Shown: positions 49,258-58,439 of the stretch, piece by piece | Position numbering within the stretch: the first letter of the stretch is position 1 | Layout: the number at the start of each line of letters is the position of its first letter | Assembly: GCF_037572415.1 (NCBI RefSeq) | Contig: NZ_JBBHLB010000002.1 | Span: forward strand, 245,336-309,335 | Source of the DNA: Flavonifractor porci | GTDB taxonomy: Bacteria > Bacillota > Clostridia > Oscillospirales > Oscillospiraceae | Reading direction: 5' to 3' | DNA: 64,000 nucleotides | Notes under the pieces: generated by a model | What the model was told of the DNA's origin: nothing | What the model saw: only the letters and a program-made list of their open reading frames with translations | The model's database searches: none | Program-made: the position numbers and the translations under genes

Positions 49258-50883
49258 ATGGCTAAAATCATTTGCTACGGTGAGGAAGCCCGTCACGCTC
49301 TGGAGCGGGGCGTGAATCAGCTGGCTGATACCGTTAAGATCACCATGGGTCCCAAGGGCCGCAACGTGGTGCTGGACAAGAAGTTCGGCGCTCCCCTGAT
49401 CACCAACGACGGCGTGACCATCGCCAAGGAGATCGAGCTGGACGATCCCTTTGAGAACATGGGCGCTCAGCTGGTGAAGGAAGTCTCCACCAAGACCAAC
49501 GACGTGGCCGGCGACGGCACCACCACCGCTACTCTGCTGGCTCAGGCTATCATCCGCGAGGGCCTGAAGAACCTGGCTGCCGGCGCCAACCCCATGGTCA
49601 TGAAGAAGGGCATTGCCAAGGCTACCGCCACTGCTGTGGAGGCCATCAAGGCCAACTCCAAGAAGGTCAACGGCTCCGATGACATCGCCCGCGTGGGCAC
49701 CGTGTCCTCCGGCGACGAGACCGTGGGCAAGCTGATTGCCGAGGCCATGGAGAAGGTTTCCAACGATGGCGTTATCACCGTTGAGGAGTCCAAGACCGCT
49801 GAGACCTACAGCGAGGTCGTGGAAGGTATGCAGTTCGACCGCGGCTATATCACCCCCTATATGGTTACCGATACCGAGAAGATGGAGGCTGTTCTGGACG
49901 ACGCCCTCATTCTCATCACCGATAAGAAGATCTCCAACATTCAGGAGCTGCTGCCCATTCTGGAGCAGGTGGTGCAGTCCGGCAAGAAGCTGCTGGTCAT
50001 CGCCGAGGACGTGGAGGGCGAGGCTCTGTCCACCCTCATCGTCAACAAGCTGCGCGGCACTCTGAACGTGGTGTGCGTCAAGGCCCCCGGCTTCGGCGAC
50101 CGCCGCAAGGAGATGCTGGAGGATATCGCCGTTCTGACCGGCGGTACCGTTATCACTGCCGACATGGGCTATGAGCTGAAGGAAGCCACCATGGATATGC
50201 TGGGCCACGCCCGCCAGGTGAAGGTCTCCAAGGAGAACACCATCATCGTGGACGGCGCCGGCAGCTCCGAGGCCATCAAGAACCGCACCAACCAGATCCG
50301 CAGCCAGATCGAGACCACCACTTCCGACTATGACCGCGAGAAGCTCCAGGAGCGTCTGGCCAAGATGGCCGGCGGCGTGGCCATCATCCGCGTGGGCGCT
50401 GCCACTGAGGTGGAGATGAAGGAGAAGAAGCTGCGCATCGAGGACGCTCTGAACGCCACCCGCGCCGCTGTTGAGGAAGGCATCGTGGCTGGCGGCGGCA
50501 CCGCTTATGTGAACGCTGTCTCTGCCGTTGAGGCCCTGCTGGATGGCACCGAGGGCGACGAGAAGACCGGTGTCCGCATCATCGCCAAGGCTCTGACCGA
50601 GCCCATGCGCCAGATTGCCACCAACGCCGGCATCGACGGCTCCGTGGTGCTGGAGAACGTGAAGAAGGCCGACAAGACCGGCTACGGCTTCGACGCCTAC
50701 AACGAGACCTATGTGGACATGATCTCCGCCGGTATCGTGGATCCCACCAAGGTAACCCGTTCCGCTCTGGAGAACGCCGCTTCCATCGCCGCTACCCTGT
50801 TGACCACCGAGGCTCTGGTGGCCGACAAGAAGGAGCCCGCTCCCGCTGCTCCCGCTGCCCCCGACATGGGCGGTATGTACTGA
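49258..50883 (+). CDS. groEL: Chaperonin GroEL
   Basis: ATP-driven folding chamber. The 541 residues have the family length and blocks: KITMGPKGRNVVLDKKFGAP, NDVAGDGTTTATLLAQAI, VVKAPGFGDRRKEMLEDIA-like text, EEGIVAGGGTAY and a GGM-type end shortened to DMGGMY. GGAGG lies eight bases before the ATG. It is separated from groES by 214 bases, more than usual. Confidence 0.98.
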   Translation: MAKIICYGEEARHALERGVNQLADTVKITMGPKGRNVVLDKKFGAPLITNDGVTIAKEIELDDPFENMGAQLVKEVSTKTNDVAGDGTTTATLLAQAIIREGLKNLAAGANPMVMKKGIAKATATAVEAIKANSKKVNGSDDIARVGTVSSGDETVGKLIAEAMEKVSNDGVITVEESKTAETYSEVVEGMQFDRGYITPYMVTDTEKMEAVLDDALILITDKKISNIQELLPILEQVVQSGKKLLVIAEDVEGEALSTLIVNKLRGTLNVVCVKAPGFGDRRKEMLEDIAVLTGGTVITADMGYELKEATMDMLGHARQVKVSKENTIIVDGAGSSEAIKNRTNQIRSQIETTTSDYDREKLQERLAKMAGGVAIIRVGAATEVEMKEKKLRIEDALNATRAAVEEGIVAGGGTAYVNAVSAVEALLDGTEGDEKTGVRIIAKALTEPMRQIATNAGIDGSVVLENVKKADKTGYGFDAYNETYVDMISAGIVDPTKVTRSALENAASIAATLLTTEALVADKKEPAPAAPAAPDMGGMY

Positions 50884-51184
50884 TTCAATGGCAAACGTTT
50901 GGGCCCCCGGAACATCGTTCCGGGGGCCCTCCTTGCTGCCCGCCCGACTTACGCTTCCAACAAAGGGCGTGATAGGGTAACAACAGGCCGGCATCCACAG
51001 TTCTTGTGGGTGCCGACTCGTTTTCCTGTCACGCGTATGTTTCATCTTGTTTTTTCCCTGAAAGCAGATATACTGAGACTATACAGAGGCGTTTCTGCGA
51101 TCAGAGGCGGGGACATGGGGCCCATGCCACTGGCAGAAGCGAAACGGCGGCAGCTGTGCGCCGCACGAGTAAGGAGATGACGCT
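50884..51184. other. Intergenic region after groEL
   Basis: These 301 bases hold no supported gene. Left: a hairpin GGGCCCCCGGAAC/GTTCCGGGGGCCC at 50901-50928 that may end groEL mRNA, though it lacks a T run. Right: a promoter at 51047-51074. The middle shows nothing recognisable. Confidence 0.55.
51047..51074 (+). promoter_or_regulatory. Sigma-A promoter of the propeller-like protein gene
   Basis: TTGTTT and TATACT are 16 bases apart, about 110 bases before the start codon. Confidence 0.55.
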
Positions 51185-52840
51185 ATGGGCACCACTGTGA
51201 GCAGCCTTCAAATCCTTGGAACAACAGAGGATGCAGTCAAAGCCGCCATGCCCAACGCCGTTGTGGGGACATGGTCGGAACGCTTTATTACCGCCTGCCC
51301 CGGTGAACTCTACTTTGGCCAGCTGGACCGAAAGGCCGGGTGGCTTTCCAGGAAGCTGGACTGTACCGTACTCTCCGTGTCCATGTTCGATGGTGATGAC
51401 CTGTCGCTGGCGCTCTATGTCTCGGGAAAGCGCGCCGCGCGCCACGCGATCTTCACTCAGGGGGGAGAGGGGCGGGTACTGGGCAATGCCAATGTATTCT
51501 GCGCCGGCCTGGGGCTGCCGCAGCAGGTTGCACCGCTTTTGAAACGGCTCTTTACCGAACCGGATCAGGAGGAAAAGCTGCAGATCCTCTCCAGTTTACT
51601 GGGGACGCCGCTGTTTGTCCGCTGGGATGATGACTTTACGGCAGTGGAATTCCAACCGGCGGATGAAGGGCCGCTTCGTGCATGGATCGAGGCCCATCCG
51701 CTGCCGCCCAAACTCAAAAACCAGACCAGTATGGAGCTGGTGCAGGAGATTGGAGATCGAGCGCTGCAAAATGAAGACTCCGCGATGATTTTGCGGCCTC
51801 TGAGTTATGCCGATGAAGAGGAGGCCAGGTTTTTGGGATATCCCGTCGGCACATTTATCGGATATTGCTGCGCCGGCGGTGAATGGGCCCACTGGGATGG
51901 AGATGGGAACCTCCTGCTCACTCCTCTGATGGAGGAGGGATTGGCTGACCTCTCCTACGCAGAAGCAGATGGGCGGCTGCTGACCTTTGCCAGCGACATG
52001 GTGGAGGTCAGGTGCGGCGTTTATACGCCGGGGGCCGCAAGCGTTGTGTACGACTCCGCCGGGCGGCTCCCGGTTCCGCTGGCGCTGCCCCGAACCGCGG
52101 ACGGAGCGTCCATGACGCTCAGCCGCGGGTATCTGCTGCCCGACGGTGGCTTTCTGGCCGCCATGCACCCAGTCGATGATGCAAACAACTGGTCCGTGTT
52201 GTACCGCTATAGCGCGGAGGGCAACCTCCTCTGGAGCAGGAAAGGCTCGCCTGGGTGCATCACGGTGTTGAGAGAACGCATCTATCTGTCCGAGAGCAGT
52301 GGAGAGGAGACCTTTTTGCACTGCCTGACGATGGAGGGGCAGTGCCTGCATTCTGCGGTTTCGCACAGCGATCAACCTGTCCAGACCGATGGAACCTACC
52401 TGTATCAGCTGAAGCAGGGCACTTATCAACAAGACGATATCCTTCTTCGGTTTACGTTGGATCTCCAGGAGGCGGGACAGATCTCGGTTCCGTATCTGTC
52501 TGACCTGTCCATCGCACCGGACGGCAGTTTTCTCGTTTGTGCCGGCTATGGCTCCGGTTTGGCAGTGATCGATCTGGAGCAGTTTGAATTGCGCAAGGAA
52601 CTGCGCAATCAGGAGAAGGACTATCTGGCGGTGGTGGACGGCCAAAACCGCATCTGGGTCGCCAACGGCGGATATGTTGAATGTTGGTCACCCGATCTGG
52701 AGCCGCTGTCCCGGCATCGCTTCGTAGGGGATATTGTGGGTCATACGCTGAATCAGGCAGGCGAACTATGCCTTGCCACCCATCAGTCGAGCAGAAATCG
52801 AACAAGGGTGTATCGGTTTTACGGAAAAGATTCCCGCTAA
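51185..52840 (+). CDS. Unrecognised 551-residue protein with propeller-like C-terminal half
   Basis: I cannot place this protein in a family. Residues 1-180 are mixed alpha/beta (GELYFGQLDRKAGWLSRKLDCTVLSVSMFDGDDLSLALY). From about 210 the sequence shows repeated blade-like strands with D/G turns (LFASDMVEV-type; YSAEGNLLWSRKGSPGCITV; LPDGGFLAAMHPVDD; APDGSFLVCAGYGSGLAVIDLE), as in beta-propellers. No signal peptide or membrane helix, so probably cytoplasmic. AAGGAG lies nine bases before the ATG. It is flanked by a promoter and a terminator and stands alone. Codon use is a little less GC-extreme than in the housekeeping genes. Confidence 0.7.
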   Translation: MGTTVSSLQILGTTEDAVKAAMPNAVVGTWSERFITACPGELYFGQLDRKAGWLSRKLDCTVLSVSMFDGDDLSLALYVSGKRAARHAIFTQGGEGRVLGNANVFCAGLGLPQQVAPLLKRLFTEPDQEEKLQILSSLLGTPLFVRWDDDFTAVEFQPADEGPLRAWIEAHPLPPKLKNQTSMELVQEIGDRALQNEDSAMILRPLSYADEEEARFLGYPVGTFIGYCCAGGEWAHWDGDGNLLLTPLMEEGLADLSYAEADGRLLTFASDMVEVRCGVYTPGAASVVYDSAGRLPVPLALPRTADGASMTLSRGYLLPDGGFLAAMHPVDDANNWSVLYRYSAEGNLLWSRKGSPGCITVLRERIYLSESSGEETFLHCLTMEGQCLHSAVSHSDQPVQTDGTYLYQLKQGTYQQDDILLRFTLDLQEAGQISVPYLSDLSIAPDGSFLVCAGYGSGLAVIDLEQFELRKELRNQEKDYLAVVDGQNRIWVANGGYVECWSPDLEPLSRHRFVGDIVGHTLNQAGELCLATHQSSRNRTRVYRFYGKDSR

Positions 52841-52897
52841 AGAAGCTGCCGCTCATTTTTTGCTGCGTTGTCTGGCTTTCGAAACTGTTGATTCGGA

Positions 52898-52944
52898 AAA
52901 AGGTAAAACCTCCGGGTTTAGCCGGAGGTTTTACCTTTATTTTC
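52898..52944. terminator. Bidirectional terminator
   Basis: AAAGGTAAAACCTCCGG pairs with CCGGAGGTTTTACCTTT, with T-rich tails both ways, between the propeller-like gene and the blaR1 remnant. Confidence 0.85.
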
Positions 52945-53166
52945 TTGCTGCCTCAAACTGATCCAGCACCGTCTGCCGGGGTGCGGGCGTGAGGAGAGAG
53001 ACCACCACGATGACCACCAGGGCGCAGCAAGAAGCCGGGCGGCTGGCAGCAGCCACAGGGCGTAGAGGATTACAGGGGAGATGCGCCTGCGGAAGAGTGT
53101 GCGCAGAAGCAGCAGCACGGTGATGACTAAAGTCCCCTGTACGCTCATTTGCAGCAGCTGCGTCAT
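52937..53166 (-). pseudogene. Remnant of a BlaR1/MecR1-type M56 membrane peptidase gene
   Basis: It opens with ATG overlapping the blaI stop (ATGA) and reads MTQLLQMSVQGTLVITVLLL, LRTLFRRRISPVILYALWLLPAARLL, typical of the first helices of M56 sensor peptidases. After about 47 codons the sensible frame shifts to ALVVIVVVSLLTPAPRQTVL..QFEAARK and stops. Most of the normal 400 or more residues, including the HExxH peptidase site, are missing, so it is a deleted remnant. Confidence 0.72.
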
Positions 53167-53538
53167 GAGCCTTCCCTGCCTTTCCGCAAAAGCGTGATCA
53201 GCTCTTCTACCTCTGTGCTGTCAAGCGCCTCCGAGTTCACCAGGGACTGGGCCAGCAGGGCTACATCCCCACCATACACCCTGTCCAAAATCTGCCGGGT
53301 CTCCTCCTGTACCGCAGCTTCCTTCTGAATCAGTGGCCGGTAGAGCTTTACCGGCCTGGCCACTTCACAGGAGATGGCCTTTTTTCTCCATATGATTCAG
53401 GAAGGCGGCCACCGCCGGCTTGCTCCAGTTCTGGCCCGCAACACCGTCACAGATCTCCCGAAAGGTAGCGGTCTCCCGTTTCCAGATCTCCTGCATAATG
53501 AGCCACTCGCTGTGAGAAAGAGATACACTGTGTTCCAT
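53163..53538 (-). pseudogene. BlaI/MecI-family repressor gene with a frameshift
   Basis: From ATG 53538 the frame reads a BlaI winged helix (SLSHSEWLIMQEIWKRETAT, ICDGVAGQNWSKPAVAAFLNHMEKK) and then hits TGA near 53367. Removing one A from a run of six (T run at 53380-53385 on the plus strand) joins it to the frame AISCEVARPVKLYRPLIQKEAAVQEETRQILDRVYGG (in pieces), the rest of a BlaI protein of about 125 residues. The change could be a true mutation, slippage or a sequencing error. Confidence 0.78.
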
Positions 53539-53605
53539 ACCACGCCTCTATTAACTATTTTTCTAATGGAACTATAACGCATCTCTGCCAGGAAGTCAGG
53601 AGAAT

Positions 53606-53623
53606 ATTAACGAAAGCGTTAAT
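53606..53623. promoter_or_regulatory. Perfect palindrome ATTAACG-AAAG-CGTTAAT
   Basis: Seven-base perfect arms around four bases, of the AACG..CGTT kind bound by LacI-type repressors. It lies between the blaI remnant and the ROK gene. The regulator is unknown. Confidence 0.5.
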
Positions 53624-53736
53624 AAAGCTGGTGGAAGAGAAAAGCGGGAGAGATGCCTTTTTTATAAGCTGAAAAAATATCTCCACCCCCTTGCATTTTG
53701 TCGAAGAATATGATAGCTTGAATGTAATAGAAAATA

Positions 53737-53748
53737 CTTTTATAAAAG
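53737..53748 (+). promoter_or_regulatory. Candidate ROK operator upstream of its own gene
   Basis: The palindrome CTTTTATAAAAG ends just before the RBS (GAAGGGG). The same TTTTATAAAA core is the centre of the 26-base palindrome at 55048-55073 before the sugar operon, so the ROK protein may bind both. Confidence 0.55.
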
Positions 53749-53760
53749 AAGGGGTGGCGT

Positions 53761-54888
53761 ATGCAAAAGGCACTGACGTCTGCAGCCCTGAAACAAACCA
53801 ATCGGCGAAGGATCTACCAGTATATCTATCAAAATGTGGAGCCGGTGACTAAACAGGAGATTGCCGGGGCCCTGGGATTAAGTTTGCCCACGGTATCTGG
53901 TAATCTGAATGATTTTCTGGAGGAGGGCCTGCTGTCCTATTCCGGCACCCAGGCCTCCACAGGCGGGCGGAAGCCCAGAACCATTTCCCTGGTGGCGGAC
54001 GCCCGGTTTTCCGTGGGAATCTCCATCATGGACGATGCGGTGCGGCTGGTGGCCATCAACATCCGGGCCCAGGAACTGGGATACCAAAAGATATATAAAA
54101 GATTCAATCATGGTCCGCGCTACTATCAGCAGGTCGCCCAGTTATTGGAGGAGTTTTTGGATGCGCTGGGGTTGGATCGGAAAAGACTGCTGGGCGTGGG
54201 GATCACCGTTCCGGGCATTGTGGATGCGGAACGGGAGCGTCTGGTGTTTGCCCCCACGCTGGAACTGCGGGATATCCCTCTGGCTGAAATCACAGGGGCC
54301 TTTTCCTACGCAGTTCGTGTAGAAAACGACGCCAATGCCAGCGGATATGCGGAAAGCTGGGCCAGAAGAGAGGGGAGAAACCTAATTTATCTCTCTCTGG
54401 AGCGAGGCGTGGGCGGCGCCATCCTTATGGAAAATAAGCCTTACACCGGGGACAATGGCCGCAGCGGAGAGTTTGGCCATATTTGTGTGGTGCCTGACGG
54501 CAGGCCCTGCCGGTGTGGCAAGCGGGGCTGTCTGGAGGCCTATTGTTCTACTTCTCGCCTCAGTGATGACTTGGGTATCACCCTGGAGGAATTTTTCTCC
54601 ATGCTAAAGTGCGGCAACCACCAGATTGCACTGACCTGGGAGCAGTATCGCCACCATCTGACGGACGGCCTGGCCATCATCCGCATGGGTATGGACTGCG
54701 ACATTGTGCTGGGCGGTATGCTGGCGGCCTATCTGGAGGATCAGCTGGACCTGATTCGACAGGAGGTATGTCAAAAGACGCTTTTTGATGGAGACGGCGC
54801 ATTTTTGACTTTGGACCGATTCAAATCCCACAGTGCCTGTGTGGGTGCGGCTTTGCACGATGTAAACCGATTTTTGGACTCTTTTTAA
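53761..54888 (+). CDS. ROK-family transcriptional repressor (XylR/NagC type)
   Basis: The 375 residues begin with a winged helix (ALKQTNRRRIYQYIYQNVEPVTKQEIAGALGLSLPTVSGNLNDFLEEGLL, in pieces) and continue with a ROK sugar-kinase-like fold: GVGITVPGIVD, VENDANASGYAESWA, LERGVGGAILMENK, GEFGHICVV and the zinc site CRCGKRGCLEAYCS. ROK repressors release DNA when a sugar binds. The location before a xylose-type operon in the same direction suggests it controls that operon. Start at 53761 after GAAGGGGTGGCGT. Confidence 0.9.
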   Translation: MQKALTSAALKQTNRRRIYQYIYQNVEPVTKQEIAGALGLSLPTVSGNLNDFLEEGLLSYSGTQASTGGRKPRTISLVADARFSVGISIMDDAVRLVAINIRAQELGYQKIYKRFNHGPRYYQQVAQLLEEFLDALGLDRKRLLGVGITVPGIVDAERERLVFAPTLELRDIPLAEITGAFSYAVRVENDANASGYAESWARREGRNLIYLSLERGVGGAILMENKPYTGDNGRSGEFGHICVVPDGRPCRCGKRGCLEAYCSTSRLSDDLGITLEEFFSMLKCGNHQIALTWEQYRHHLTDGLAIIRMGMDCDIVLGGMLAAYLEDQLDLIRQEVCQKTLFDGDGAFLTLDRFKSHSACVGAALHDVNRFLDSF

Positions 54889-54897
54889 ATGGAAAGA

Positions 54898-54938
54898 AAG
54901 GGACGCCCGACAGTAATCCTGCTGGGCGTCCCTTTTTG
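54898..54938 (+). terminator. Intrinsic terminator of the ROK gene
   Basis: GGGACGCCCGACAG pairs with CTGCTGGGCGTCCC and is followed by TTTTT. Confidence 0.88.
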
Positions 54939-55001
54939 GCAAAAAGCACACAGCACTTTGTACAATCTTTTTGAACATTGGGAGAAATGTCAAAAAGGGG
55001 A

Positions 55002-55030
55002 TTGACTTTTTTGAATGGAGAGAGTAACCT
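55002..55030 (+). promoter_or_regulatory. Promoter of the sugar operon
   Basis: TTGACT and TAACCT are 17 bases apart; the -10 is weak. The palindrome at 55048 lies just downstream of the expected start. Confidence 0.6.
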
Positions 55031-55047
55031 AATGCCAAGAACTTTAG

Positions 55048-55073
55048 TAAATCTATTTTATAAAACAGATTTA
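55048..55073 (+). promoter_or_regulatory. Operator-like 26-base palindrome before the sugar operon
   Basis: TAAATCT, one mismatch, TTTTATAAAA, one mismatch, AGATTTA: palindromic except for one base pair. It sits between promoter and first gene, where a bound repressor would block transcription. Confidence 0.7.
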
Positions 55074-55112
55074 TGATAGCGTAACGGTGATAAGGAAAAG
55101 GAGGAACCAGTT

Positions 55113-56108
55113 ATGGGCAAACGACCTGTTACTCTGTGTACCTGTCAGTGGGCGGACCTGCCTCTGGACGAACTGTGCGCGCTGGCGGAAAAGATGGGCT
55201 ATGACGGCCTGGAGATCGCCTGCTGGGGCAGCAATTTGGATCTGGACCGGGCTCTGGAGGATGAGAGCTACATACCTTGGGTGCAGGAGACGCTGAAAAA
55301 GCATAACCTGATCTGCAAAGCCCTGGCCACCCATATCATCGGCCAGTGCGTGGGCGACGCGCCCGACCCCCGGCTGAACAACTTCGCCCCCGCCGCACTG
55401 GCTGACCAGCCTGACGCCATCCGCCAGTGGGGCATCGATACCATGAAGAAGGCCGCCGTGGTGGCTAACAAGATGGGTGTTAAGATCATCACTGGCTTTA
55501 CCGGCTCTCCCATCTGGAAGTACCTCTACTCCTTCCCCCAGACCACCGAGGAGATGATCGAGGACGGCTACAACAGAATCGTGGAGCTGTGGACCCCCAT
55601 CCTCAATGAGTTCAAGAAGAACGATGTCAAGTTTGCCCTGGAGGTCCATCCCGGCGAGATCGCCTTTGACTACTACTCCACCAAGCGCCTGCTGGAGAAG
55701 TTCTCCGACCGGCTGGAGTTCGGCATCAACTTCGATCCCAGCCATCTGATCTGGCAGGGCATCAAGCCCCATCTGTTCCTGTCCGACTTCCGTGACCGCA
55801 TCTACCACGTCCACATGAAGGACGCCGCCGTCACCCTGGACGGCCGCAGCGGCCTGCTGGGCTCCCACATCGACTTCGGCGACCTGCGCCGGGGCTGGAA
55901 CTTCCGCTCCCTGGGCCACGGCGATGTGAACTTCGAAGAGATCATCCGGGTGCTCAACGACATGGGCTACGACGGCCCCCTGTCGGTGGAGTGGGAGGAC
56001 AGCGGCATGGACCGCATTGACGGCGCCACCGAGGCCGCCGCCTTCGTCCGCAAGGTGGACTTCAAGAAGTCCGACATCAAGTTTGACGACGCCATCTCCA
56101 ATGGCTGA
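55113..56108 (+). CDS. Sugar phosphate isomerase/epimerase family protein
   Basis: A 331-residue xylose-isomerase-like TIM barrel (AP endonuclease 2 superfamily): TLCTCQWADLPLDELCALAEKMGYDGLEIACWG, VKIITGFTGSPIW, FALEVHPGEIAFD (metal Glu), FGINFDPSHLIWQGI and YHVHMKDAA. Such enzymes isomerise or epimerise keto-sugars. First gene of the sugar operon, with AAGGAGG before the ATG. Paired with the oxidoreductase downstream, it may process a sugar other than plain xylose. Confidence 0.87.
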   Translation: MGKRPVTLCTCQWADLPLDELCALAEKMGYDGLEIACWGSNLDLDRALEDESYIPWVQETLKKHNLICKALATHIIGQCVGDAPDPRLNNFAPAALADQPDAIRQWGIDTMKKAAVVANKMGVKIITGFTGSPIWKYLYSFPQTTEEMIEDGYNRIVELWTPILNEFKKNDVKFALEVHPGEIAFDYYSTKRLLEKFSDRLEFGINFDPSHLIWQGIKPHLFLSDFRDRIYHVHMKDAAVTLDGRSGLLGSHIDFGDLRRGWNFRSLGHGDVNFEEIIRVLNDMGYDGPLSVEWEDSGMDRIDGATEAAAFVRKVDFKKSDIKFDDAISNG

Positions 56109-56128
56109 GGAAAGGCAGGTCTGAAAGC

Positions 56129-57271
56129 ATGGCAAAAGAACTGAGATACGGCATGGTGGGCGGCAGCGTGTATGCCTTCATCGGCGAGGTGCACCGCAAG
56201 GCCATCGCCTTTGATCCCCGGGCGGAGCTGGTGTGCGGCTGCTTCTCCAACATCCCATCGGAGAACGAGGATACCGCCAAGGCCTACGGCATCGACCCCG
56301 ACCGGATGTATGCCGACTACAAGGAGATGGCCAAGGCGGAGGCTGCCCGGCCTGACGGCATCGACTTCGTCTCCATCTGTACTCCCAACTTCCTCCACTA
56401 CGAGATCGCCAAGGAGTTCCTGCTGGCGGGCATCAATGTGGTGTGCGAGAAGCCCCTGTGCTTTGAGGTTGGCCAGGCAGAGGAGCTGGAGGCTCTGGCC
56501 AAGGAGAAGGATCTGCTCTTTGCCGTGACCTACACCTATCCCGGCTATACCATGAGCCGGGTCATGAAGGATATGATCGCCGCCGGCAAGATCGGCAAGA
56601 TCGCCGCCGTCAACGCCGAGTATGTGCAGGACTGGCTCATCAACGAGCTGGAGCCCCAGGAGGGAGCCAAGGAGAACCTGTCCGTCTGGCGGAAGGACCC
56701 CAAATTCTCCGGCATTTCCAACTGCGTGGGCGACATCGGCACCCACATCGAGGCCTATGTTCGTTATGTCACCGGCCTGAAGATCAAGCGCCTGGCCGCC
56801 ACCACCAACAAGTACGGTCACGCTTTGGACCTGAACGCCAACATTCTGGTGGAGTATGAAAACGGCGTCAACGGCGCCTACTGGTGCTCTCAGATCGCCG
56901 CCGGCCATTACAACGGCCTGGTGGTGCGGGTGTTCGGCGATCAGGGCTCCCTGGAGTGGCACCAGGAGCAACCCGACAGCCTGTACTATACGCCCAAGGG
57001 CGGCGCTATGCAGATGCTCACCCGGGGCGGCAACGGCATCGACCAGCCCGCCGGCGGCTACAGCCGTCTGCCCGTGGGCCATCCCGAGGGCCTGTATGTG
57101 GCCTTCGCCAACATCTACCGGGACTACGTCACCGCCCTCATTGAGAAGAAGGCGGGCAGGCCCTACTCCACCGATTCCATTACCATGGTGGACGCCGGTG
57201 TGGAGGGCGTCAAGTTTGTCCACGCGGTGGTGGAGAGCGCCGAGAAGGACTCCGCCTGGGTGGAGATGTAA
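56129..57271 (+). CDS. Gfo/Idh/MocA family oxidoreductase
   Basis: The 380 residues have an N-terminal Rossmann fold (GMVGGSVYAFIGEVHRKAI, an unusual GxGxxG variant), the family motif VCEKPLCF (about 108) with the catalytic Lys, and a C-terminal domain with DIGTHIEAYVRYVTGLKIKRL. It would use NAD(P) to oxidise or reduce a sugar or cyclitol. Twenty bases after the isomerase gene and with GGAAAGG upstream, it is clearly in the same operon. Confidence 0.9.
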   Translation: MAKELRYGMVGGSVYAFIGEVHRKAIAFDPRAELVCGCFSNIPSENEDTAKAYGIDPDRMYADYKEMAKAEAARPDGIDFVSICTPNFLHYEIAKEFLLAGINVVCEKPLCFEVGQAEELEALAKEKDLLFAVTYTYPGYTMSRVMKDMIAAGKIGKIAAVNAEYVQDWLINELEPQEGAKENLSVWRKDPKFSGISNCVGDIGTHIEAYVRYVTGLKIKRLAATTNKYGHALDLNANILVEYENGVNGAYWCSQIAAGHYNGLVVRVFGDQGSLEWHQEQPDSLYYTPKGGAMQMLTRGGNGIDQPAGGYSRLPVGHPEGLYVAFANIYRDYVTALIEKKAGRPYSTDSITMVDAGVEGVKFVHAVVESAEKDSAWVEM

Positions 57272-57326
57272 CACACGGCATTTTTTGCGGCGGCAGCCGC
57301 GGAAAATAAATTGATAAGGAGGACCA

Positions 57327-58427
57327 ATGAACATGAAAAAGTATCTTGCGCTTATCCTTGCAATCGTCATGTCCCTGAGCCTGGTCGCCTGCGGCGGCGG
57401 CAGCACCGAGAGCCCCAGCGGCGGCGGTGAGACCCAGCCTGGCGGCGAGCCCGCTGCCGGCAGCAAAATTGCCATCCTGGTGCCCAACGCCGACCATGGC
57501 TGGACCGGCGCCGTCATGACCTACGCCGAGGAGAAGGCTGCCCAGATCAACGAGGAGGGCAAGTACTCCGCTACCGTCATCACCTCTACCGACGCTGCCA
57601 ACCAGATCTCCCAGGTGGAGGACCTGATCTCCAACAAGACTGCTGACGCTGTGGTCATCCTGCCCCAGGACAACACCCTGGAGGCTACTATGAAGAAGCT
57701 GGCCGACAGCGGTATCCCCTTCGTCATGTTTGACCGCATCATTGACTCCGTCTCCGCTGACGCTGTTGCCTCCGTTAAGGGTGACAATGAGGGCATCGGC
57801 TCCGCCACTGCCCAGCGCTTCATCGACAACGGCCTGCAGCCCGGCGACAAGATCCTGGTGATGCCTGGCGACAACTCCTCCGTGCCCGAGATGCGCAACA
57901 ACGGCTTCCAGAAGACCCTGAAGGACAACGGCTGGACTGACGAGCAGATCGCCGGCATCCAGTCCACCGCCTACACCGGCTGGAGCCGCTCCGAGGGCAA
58001 GAAGCTCTTTACCGAGTGGCTGGAAGCTTCCACTGTGGAAGAGATCACCGCTACCAAGTACATCTTCACCCACGACGATGAGATCGCCATGGGCATCCTG
58101 GAGGCTCTGAAGAGCTCCGACATCGACGAGGCCAAGAAGCAGGCCTTCCTGGGCGCCGGCGTGCATCTGGGCTCTTCCTCCGGCCTGAATGAGATCTACA
58201 GCGTGCTGAAGGGCATCCATCAGAAGGACTACACTGCCGAGGTCGGCCAGCTGGCTGATCTGTTCTCCGTGACCTATGATCCCGCCATGATCCAGATCGC
58301 CATCGACGATATGATCACCCACCTGGAGGGCGGCGAGGTGAAGCAGGATCACGTCATCCCCGTTGAGGTCGTGGACGCGACCAACGTTGACCAGTACAAG
58401 GGCTTTGGCGACGCGGTCTCCCAGTAA
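57327..58427 (+). CDS. Sugar ABC transporter substrate-binding lipoprotein
   Basis: The 366 residues begin with a lipoprotein signal peptide (MNMKKYLALILAIVMSLSLV, lipobox LVAC) and a Gly/Ser-rich linker, followed by a periplasmic-binding type 1 fold (IAILVPNADHGWTGAVMTYAEEKA; AVVILPQDNTLEAT; FDRIIDSVSADAVASVKGDN; IFTHDDEIAMGIL). It captures a sugar outside the membrane for the importer encoded next. Either ATG (57327 or 57333) is possible behind AGGAGG. Confidence 0.93.
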   Translation: MNMKKYLALILAIVMSLSLVACGGGSTESPSGGGETQPGGEPAAGSKIAILVPNADHGWTGAVMTYAEEKAAQINEEGKYSATVITSTDAANQISQVEDLISNKTADAVVILPQDNTLEATMKKLADSGIPFVMFDRIIDSVSADAVASVKGDNEGIGSATAQRFIDNGLQPGDKILVMPGDNSSVPEMRNNGFQKTLKDNGWTDEQIAGIQSTAYTGWSRSEGKKLFTEWLEASTVEEITATKYIFTHDDEIAMGILEALKSSDIDEAKKQAFLGAGVHLGSSSGLNEIYSVLKGIHQKDYTAEVGQLADLFSVTYDPAMIQIAIDDMITHLEGGEVKQDHVIPVEVVDATNVDQYKGFGDAVSQ

Positions 58428-58439
58428 GATATCCACCCC

